Source: Telmatactis stephensoni (lineage: Eukaryota > Cnidaria > Anthozoa > Actiniaria > Isophelliidae). From it: DNA of 64,000 bases. The notes beneath the pieces were generated by a model. That model was not told where the DNA came from, did not search any database, and worked only from the letters and a program-made list of their open reading frames with translations. Numbering within the stretch: the stretch's first letter is position 1; the number at the start of each line of letters is the position of its first letter. This document shows, piece by piece, positions 32,301-41,300 of the stretch. Where the stretch lies: the NCBI GenBank assembly GCA_029948255.1, contig JALIZF010001759.1:62001-126000 (forward strand). The letters are read 5' to 3'. The position numbers and the translations under genes were made by a program.

Positions 32301-35300
32301 TACTGCGAGCTGGCATTTGGAAAGACTCTAGTCGTATGATGGACTCTTCATTGGGCAAGCTTCTTCCTGATCTTCTTGATTTGCAATTGAATGCGAGAGC
32401 ACCATCTACAGCTCGTAAATATCAATCGTACTGGTTAAAGTGGCGTGCATGGGCCTCTTCCAAGTCTGGTGTTAGTGTCATTCCAGCGGAACCTTTGAAC
32501 GTTGCTTTATTTCTGACTGATCTGGCGCATCTGGCCGTTGAAAAGGGTACTGGAATATCTTCACTGGATGCAGTTGTGTATAGTATCGCATGGGCCCAAA
32601 AGCTTGCTGGTCTTGAAGTTTGTCCAACAGAACATCCACTGGTCAAAGGTACCATAGAAGGGGCGAGACGTATGCTTGCTAAACCATTATCACCCAAGCA
32701 ACCATTATCGTTGGAATTGATTGAACGTCTTGTTGCTGCTTATAGTTGTAATAGATCTCTTGCAGTCACTCGTTTTTTGTTTATTTTGCTCGTAGGCTAT
32801 GCTGGCTTTTTCCGTATTGATGAAGTTAGAACCCTAAGAATTATGGATGTCACAGTTGCTAATGATCATATGTCAGTTTACATTGCTCAGCGTAAGAATG
32901 ATCAGTTTCGAGAGGGGCACACGTCGCTAATTGCTAGGTCAGGCAAATCAACATGCCCCGTTAGTATTACAGAGAAGCTGCTTGATCTTTTGCCTAGGAA
33001 TTCTATCGCCAGCAGTCCTTTAGTCAGGCGCATTATCAAATCCAAGTATCATGAGCGTTTTCACGATTCTAAGGGGATTAGTTATACTACTATTAGAGAA
33101 GAATTTCGTAAGTTCGTTTCCCCCTTTGTAGACGATGTTAGTTGTTTTGGTACTCATAGCATTAAATCTGGAGCGGCATCTAATCCTGGTTGTCGCAACC
33201 TAAGTGGAGATTTGTTAGATAAGCACGCTGGATGGAAATGTTCCTCGTCTAAGCTTCATTATATTAAGTATTCTAAGGACGATTTGCTAGAAGTATCCAA
33301 AGCACTTGGAATATAATTTATATTAGTATATATATATATATGAGGGGTGTCAACACAAAAGGGGTCTTGTCTACTAAGACCCCTTTGATGTACCATCTTT
33401 CAGATTTGCCGCTTTAACAGCAATCTTTAGGGTTTTTTTGGTCATTTCTCGGCGAAGATAGGAGAGAGAACAACAACAACAACAACGAAACTCTCAAAAG
33501 AGGGGGGGGGGGGACAGAGAGAAAAGAAAGAAAAATGAACAGAAAAACTGCAGAGCGCGCTTGGGTAAGAGAGAAGGTAAGAAGGAAAACAAAACAGAAA
33601 ACAAAGACAATAATTGTTCGGATTTCTTTTGCCAATTAGTGGGAACCAAAAACAAACTTAAAAAAATAAATAACTAACAAATGAGAAAGAGAAAAGAAAG
33701 AAAAACAGAAAAAATGTGTTTGTGAAACAGAAAAAGAGAGAAGAAAAAGAAAAAAAAAACGGGAAAGAGAAACAATAGTTGTCAAGGTAACTGTCAATTT
33801 GGTGCTGTTCTAGAAGACTGAAGGCTCACTTATCCAGTGACGCCTGACGAATTCTAGGGTTTACGTTCGGTGAGCGTACTGATCGTGGCCTGAATTCAGC
33901 TTCTAAGTGCTTTTTCGAGTCATTTTGTAGCACAGAAGTCGCTTGACTTGCATCATTAAGCAAGGAAAGACGGCGGAGACAAACTCCTGGAAGAACTCAG
34001 GAGTGGGGAGCGACTTTACGAAGAACGAGTCACAGTAATTACGGCGACAAGGTTCAACTGTGATCTCCGGAGTATTGAGGCTTCTCTGGTCGTTCTGTGA
34101 TGCATCCCCCAAGCCAACAAGGCCATTTCGGCGAGTTTTGAACTGTAAAGAAGGCAATCGGTGCCGTCTGGGACCTGTTAGCGAGGGGGGCTCGGCACTT
34201 ATAAGAAATTTCTAAGACTAAGAGTAGGGGATGGGTGCTGTCCAATTTTTCATGGATGCCCATAATCCTTTTCTTCCGCTGTATCTGATCCAGCGGAAGA
34301 AATGCATTATGGGATGCATGTTTGGACGCGTACAGTGTTTTTCCTTGGACCAGCTATGGTTGTAGCGCTGAGAATGCCAAAACGGGGTCGACTTGCGCAC
34401 CGTGCGTTACAGCCTATCTTATGGTCAACCTTTAAGACCCCTTTTGTGTTGTCATTCCTCATATATTTTTTTTTTTTTTTTCCTTGTTGGGGGAAGGGAG
34501 AATGTGCCTTGGCCCCCACCAGATTTCCTTCACTTTTTTCTCTTAAAGAGTTTTTGTGAGGGTTTTTTTCTGGCCTCCCTGGCACTTCTCATTCAATTAC
34601 TTTTTGTTATTTAATCATTTTTGCGTGTATACTTTAGTATATATTTAAGCTTGAAATCATTGTATATTAATATTTATGACATAATAAAGCATATTATGGT
34701 GTCGTGCCGACCAAATGCACTTCACAATGCATATTGTGTACTGTTGTTGCTGTAAATTCCTGAGAATAGTGCAGAAGATACCTATACGTACAGTACTGCA
34801 CTTGACTCTTTTATTCTTTAACGACTTATTCGAGCGTTATCGAAAAACAGCGTTCTTGGTTATTCTTCAACAAGGTGCGCCATTGCAGTTTGTCGGTTTT
34901 GTTTTATAGTGATTTTATTGAAAATGACTAATTAGTGAGTAGTAAAATGGGTTTAGAGTCTACTACTAGTTTTACTCTACTAACTCAGTAATTGCCACGC
35001 TGTTGCGGTCGCCCTATCATATATATTTGCATTTATATGTAAGCAAGCTAATCTAATCAAATCAAATCAAATCAAATCAAATCAAATCAAATCGCTCTAA
35101 AAATCTAAGATGGTTTTTGACATTGGAAATCTTGAGATTATTGCTAACCTTGCCTTCTTTTCATTGATAACTCAGTTACCCTTGATTTTGTTGGAGACAT
35201 CAACTTAGGAGGACCTATCAAATATCAACATATTCACGAGAAATGCTCTTACAACAAAACGTTTGAACTTGTATCCGAATTCCTGAAAGAATCAGACCTC

Positions 35301-38300
35301 GCCATTGGGAATCTAGAAGCTCCTTTTGCTACAAAGGATATGGACAAAGACGAACAAGCTCGATTCAGGCCTAGATTAAGAGCCGATACTGACAGTGCTG
35401 AAGCTTTAAGGTGCGTGTCTGAGATAGAACTTTTAAAATCATATCATGAATGGTTTACTCACTATACACTGTAAAAATGGCTTGGTAAAACTACCAATAG
35501 AAATTGGTACAACATTGAATCTTAGGTGATCTATTATCTGTAATAGAAAGAACCATATGGAATTGGTTCTAACAACCACTAAAAGATACATCAAGTTAAC
35601 TAATGTGAATTGGTTGTTTTAACCTTTTATTTGTCGTAATAACCAATTACAATTTGGTTGTAACAACCACTTATGTGGCCATTTAAACCAATGGGCTTTT
35701 CTCACCCCTTGCGTGACATTATATCTTTTTTTTTTTGTCCAACAGCAATAGACATATAATGTTTGAAAAGAGCACAACAAAGCTAGCAAACTTGAAATTT
35801 TGGGATAGTTTCGATGCATAGCGCCAAAGTTATGAACGGCCTAAGTTGAATCATAAGGCGATCTATTTTCTATGGTAGAAAGAACCATAATGGAATATAT
35901 TGGTTCTAACAACCCGGCACTAAAACTAAAAGATACAGCAAATCAAACAATGTGAATTGGTTGTATTAACCTTTTATTTGTAATAACCAATCACAATTTG
36001 GTTGTATAACAACCACTTATGTGTTCATTTAAACCAGTGAGGTTTTCGCACCCCTTGCGTGACATTAATTTTCCAACAGCAACAGACTGATATGATGTTT
36101 GAAAAGACCACTACAAAGTTAACAAAACTTTAAATTTTGAAATAGTTTTGGGCGGCCGTAGTTGATACTTTTTGTATAGAAACGTTTGGTGGAGGGCAAC
36201 ACGTTGGATAAAAATAAATAAAATGTCACGCAAGGGGTGAGAACAAAGGATTTTAGCTCTATTTAAGGTGGCCGGCGGGTATTTATTGTGTGGGAAGCTC
36301 GATTTTTTAGGTCAAATTTTGAGCGGGTAAATAGCAACCGTTTTCTGAAATTTTTGGTACGCAAAATAAGACATCTTTCTTTTTTAAAACGAAATATTTT
36401 TTTTTTAAACGATATAACTTTTAAAGCAAATAAATAAAGCAAAGGTTTAAGAGATATAGTTGATATTCTAAAACCAGGCTTTTTTATGAAAATTGGCATA
36501 ACTCCCTAAATAGAGGAGAAATGTTGTTCTAATTTCTGAAATTTGTCTTCTAGCAATTCAAGGTTTACTGTGAGCGAGCTAGATCAAAATATTCTGGATA
36601 GAAATTGTCGTACAGTTAATTGCTAAATTTTACCTTCAAAACATTAGTCCCCTGTATTTACCTTAACTCTTTTAACAATACAGAAATATTTCTAGATATT
36701 GCTCTTAGATAGCTTTAGGATATCTACACCTTCGATAAGTCAATCGAAAAGATCGAATACTTCTATGAAAAGTTATAAACGACTGAAGAACAACATGTTA
36801 TAGTCCATAATTTAGAAATGCCAAGAAATCGAACTTTATTCGAATTATGGAATAACTACTGATATGTTTTAACACATTTTGAAGAAGGGTCAATTCTAAT
36901 AATTTTGCAAACGGTTTGTGTATTTTGGTGATGTAGGTTTGCGAATTATTTGGCTTGAAATTGCTACTAAAGGCTAAGGATTACACAAAAGTCACTTCAT
37001 GGAAGTAAAAAAATACTTCATGGGGAACAACATTCAGCTCATATAGCTGCACATATAGCTCAATCCACGAGTTATGTCCGCCATTGGCGGGTTGATTAGT
37101 CACGTCACGCCACGCGAATCCTTTCATTTGTAACCAATTTGGGATGGTAAGGGTTACCAAAACTACAGCAATTTTTAACATGACGAGTATGCGCGAACCG
37201 CTGGACGGAAGTGGCCTCAATTACGGTTTTAATCTTACTTAATGCTACCTCTCTCATAAACAGAGTCGTATCAGATATTCTCCCCAAAGTTTTTCGTAGC
37301 ATTACAGTCGAGTGCAGAAGTAGGAACAGCTAGAAATTAATTATCTTTTCAAAATTATTCATCACTTGCTGCTTACCAACACCAAATTGGCTACAGGCAA
37401 GCAACCAAAAAATTTTGGATGGCACAACCAATTCAGATATATTGGTTATAACCAATTAAATTGGTTGTTTCAACCAGGCCGTTTTAGTACAGTGTATACA
37501 CCTATTTCAAAAAAGGTTGTCGTACGAGAGGTCTCAAGCCTACGCGACTAGACCGAAAAGGAGTATGGGTAGTAGTAAAACTTTAATTTATTTTTGCTTT
37601 GGTCGTAATTTTAGCATCAGCAAATAAAGGTCTTTAATGTATTAGGTCATAAAAAGCTGAAGCTCAGTTATTGGTTGGGTATTTATATAGTTTTACAACT
37701 TTAGTAATATTTACCCATGCTTCCTTTCGGGTGAGTCGCGTAGACTTTCGCCGACAACAATTATTGAAATAGGTATATATACACCTATTAAAAAAACACG
37801 TATGTCGTTCGGTTTTGTATATTGATTTTAAAATTTGCATGCAGTTACGGTACACGGCCTCAGATGCACTGAATATTTAAGATCTCCGACTGTCAAAGTT
37901 TTTTGAAATAGGTTTGCAGAGTTACATAGCTTACTTTAACATTTTAACGCCGCTCTATTGACTTCGAACCTCTCTCACTCGCAAGAGCTGGTTACCAACC
38001 AATCCTTTGGGGAGTGGAAAGAGAGGGTAGTGAAGCATGTTTCATCAAGGAAGGGATAAACACCGAGAAGCGAAACTTTTAGCCATATACATGTATATGC
38101 CTCGAAGCCGAGCTTCGAGGTATTTATCTGCCTTATTATATGATTGAGGAGGTTTTCACACAAAAGCGATTCAAAAAGACAATCACTAATTAGATCATTG
38201 TTACCAAATTCCCAGAAGGAAACCTTAAATAATTGTTTTTCAATTCTATTCAGAGAAACACTAACGAACTACATGATAACAAACAAAAGATTTTTTTGTT

Positions 38301-41300
38301 GAGAAGATTCCATCAGTTAGCTCAGTAGTATAGTGGTTGAAAGCGGGTATAGGAGTGCAGAAAGTCTCGGGTTCGAATCTCTGTCATTTATCAAAGACTT
38401 TTTTTCCACCAAAAATCGCTATTTAGTATATTTCTAAGAAAATTTCTAAGTCTTGATGTCCACACATAAATCATCTAAGGAAGTATGGAACGAAATTATA
38501 AATTCGAGTGCTGTATCTAGATAAACCCCGGGAATTATAAATTCAAGTGATTTATACAGATACATCCCGGAGAAGCTCTATATAAAACCCTTGAATATAC
38601 AGTCAATCCCGAAAAGGTTGTTCAGTTGAAAAGATGTTTAGAGAACAACAAAGTCATTTGCATATTACATGTTTTTAAGTTTTTACAAGAATCTTCAATA
38701 TCAAGTTGCAAAATCCCAATGCACTGCTGTAGATAGCATTAATAAGCGATTTTATTTGAAGTTTTAAATTGAAACTTGCCGAGAATTTAAAAAAGAGTTT
38801 TATGCAAATGACTTTGTTGTTGTCTTTATGTCTTTTCAACAAAACAATCTTTTCGGGATCGACTGTATAATCATCGTGAATTTAGTGATATAAAGTCCTA
38901 TGAATAACAAAGAAAACAGACTCAATCATATAATAATGTTTTATACACACCTTCATTCAATCTCAAAGTACCACATGACGAAGAAACTGCCGGTTTCATT
39001 TGAACCTTCTACATTTGTATTATAGATTTGCTGGATTTGATATAGTGACTTTGGCCAACAATCATTTGAATGACTTTGGTATGAGATCTGTTGATTATGA
39101 TCTTCAAGTTCTAAAGCAAGTAGGAATTAAAGCCTTTGGTTATACGTATGGTACAGTAGATGAAAATCGACCACAAGTAAGTTCTTATATTCTAAGTATA
39201 GTATAAAGAACGAGAGAGAGTGTTTTATCGGATATAAAGATCCGAGCCGTAGGCGAGTATCTTTATACCGATAAAACACGATCTCGAGTTCTTTATACGG
39301 CTTAAAAAACTCCAACACATATTAGAGTTATTCTCTAAAAGAAAATCAAAAATATCTTCATTTATCTTGGAGAAAATCGAGGTTAAAGTTGATGTAAATT
39401 AGGCCGAATCTTTATCAGATATAAAGACACTTCATTGTGTTTGCCTTATGAATTATTAATGAGTTTTTTTTTAATTCTAAGTGCAGCAGCGTTTGATGCT
39501 CGTCCTAGCTCGATCTGTATAGAGAAAGGAGAGTATATAACCAGAACTGCGAGGTGGACTGAAATGCACTTCAGACACTAGATGTAACGCCCCGTTCATT
39601 TGGGAACTATTTTTAGAAATGTTTTTCCATAGCTACCGCGAGCCATACGCGCACACTGAAAGCTTTCAAATGTTTTCCGCTACATTTGTTACCAGTGCGA
39701 GCTGAGGTAGTTCTCTAAATACCTGAGAAGACTGGAAGAAACCAGTTTAGCGACATATTGCAATCTTAATTTGCCTGCTGAAGGAGTTCTTATAAGAACG
39801 CGAGTGGAGCCTGATAATTTCCTATGGTTATTCTCTGCTGGTATAGACAATATGCCTTGGGCTTTATGTCAAATTTCCTCGCCAATTATATTTAGTATTT
39901 TTATATGTAATATTTTATTTACTGGCAAATAAACAAGTTCCAAGTTCCAAGTTACAATATTAATATATTTTTCTTTACATGCTAGGATCCTTTGATTGTC
40001 ACAGTTAAAGGCATAAAGATAGGTTTTCTTGGCTATTGTGATGTTTTTCGCAAGGAAATTCCTATAAAGAAACTTTACTGGACTTGTGTTTACCGTCGGG
40101 GTAATTTAACAGCAGGTCCGACTATCTACAGTAACCAAGTAGCCACAAGGGATGTGAAGAGATTGAAGGTAAAGTGGTAGTTCTTTAAGGACCTTCGCGG
40201 ACGAACAAAGCTGCACCTAGATTTCATTGTTAAAAAACTCATTAATAATTCATAAGGCAAACACAATGAAAATCGCCACCGTGACGAGTGTCTTTATATC
40301 TGATAAAGATTCGGCCTAATTTACATCAACTTTAACCTCGATTTTCTCCAAGATAAATGAAGATATTTTTGATTTTCTTTTAGAGAATAACTCTAATATG
40401 TGTTGGAGTTTTTTAAGCCGCATAAAGAACTCGAGATCGTGTTTTATCGGTATTTAAAAAACTCATTAATAATTCATAAGGCAAACACAATGAAAATCGC
40501 CACCGTGACGAGTGTCTTTATATCTGATAAAGATTCGGCCTAATTTACATCAACTTTAACCTCGATTTTCTCCAAGATAAATGAAGATATTTTTGATTTT
40601 CTTTTAGAGAATAACTCTAATATGTGTTGGAGTTTTTTAAGCCGTATAAAGAACTCGAGATCGTGTTTTATCGGTATAAAGATACTCGCCTACGGCTCGG
40701 ATCTTTATATCCGATAAAACACTCTCTCTCGTTCTTTATGCTATACATATATTAGCAATGCATGAGTGTGGGTGTGAAACGGACCGCGCCTTGCCGTGGC
40801 CATGTTTGTGCCATGTTGTCTGTAAAAACACTTGAAATTCCTGCCGTTACTGTGCTGTGCCAATTTTCACATTCATACGGAATCTACCCCATATACTGAG
40901 TACTTGCTGCAAAACTTCATATGTAGCATGAGCAAATGCTAAGCTCAAATATCCTTGAAATATGATCAAATGCACATGACATCATATAATACACACACTA
41001 CTTAATTCATTAATTATTGTAAACACCATGCATACCAGGGACAAAAGAGTTGAGAGGCGAGTGGTCTAACCTCTCGGCCACCCTTGTTCCCTTATTAATT
41101 TTAGTGGTTTAAAAAAAACCTTATGCTATTATCTCTTATAGAAAAAAGTCGACGTTATAGCTGTTTTTATGCACTGGGGTATCCAAGGTAAAAAGTCGCC
41201 AAGTGAGACCCAAGCTCAGCATTTTCTTCATTTGAGAAAGTTGGGAGTGCACTTGATCGTTGGTTGTCATCCACATCGTCTGCAAGGTCACATCATTGAC

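Larger units (their letters stand above)
27291..34776 (+). mobile_element. DIRS/PAT-like tyrosine-recombinase retrotransposon with split direct repeats
   Basis: Repeat A occurs at the left (A1, 27291-27635, with a small insert at about 27329-27470) and inside (A2, 28414-28612). Repeat B occurs inside (B1, 28327-28413) and at the right end (B2, 34688-34776). The order A1-gag-B1A2-pol-B2 is the split-direct-repeat layout of PAT-like elements. Domains in order: gag with zinc knuckle, RT, RNase H (split by a LINE), tyrosine recombinase. Two in-frame stops (28727, 28976) and several frameshifts make it inactive. Non-coding 33317-34687 has a perfect hairpin and no recognised ORF. Confidence 0.8.
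23665..34806. mobile_element. 11.1-kb transposon block in intron 1 of copy 1
   Basis: Copy 2 intron 1 reads ...CCGTATAAACGAC|TCTTTTATTCTTTAACG... without a break (about 44733-44763). Copy 1 departs after CGAC at 23664 and resumes at TCTTTTATTC at 34807. Everything between is absent from copy 2: Penelope-like fragment, composite MITEs, minisatellite and the DIRS/PAT-like element. Confidence 0.85.

Noticed and set aside
34302..34614. ORFs of 60-92 codons on both strands
   Set aside because: Low-complexity poly-T/poly-A driven translations in the 3' part of a dead retrotransposon.
27291..34776. Classical LTR retrotransposon (Gypsy-like) interpretation
   Set aside because: There is no aspartic protease or DDE integrase; a tyrosine recombinase and split direct repeats are present instead.
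38310..38390. Functional tRNA gene
   Set aside because: A and B boxes are present but the acceptor and T stems do not pair properly.
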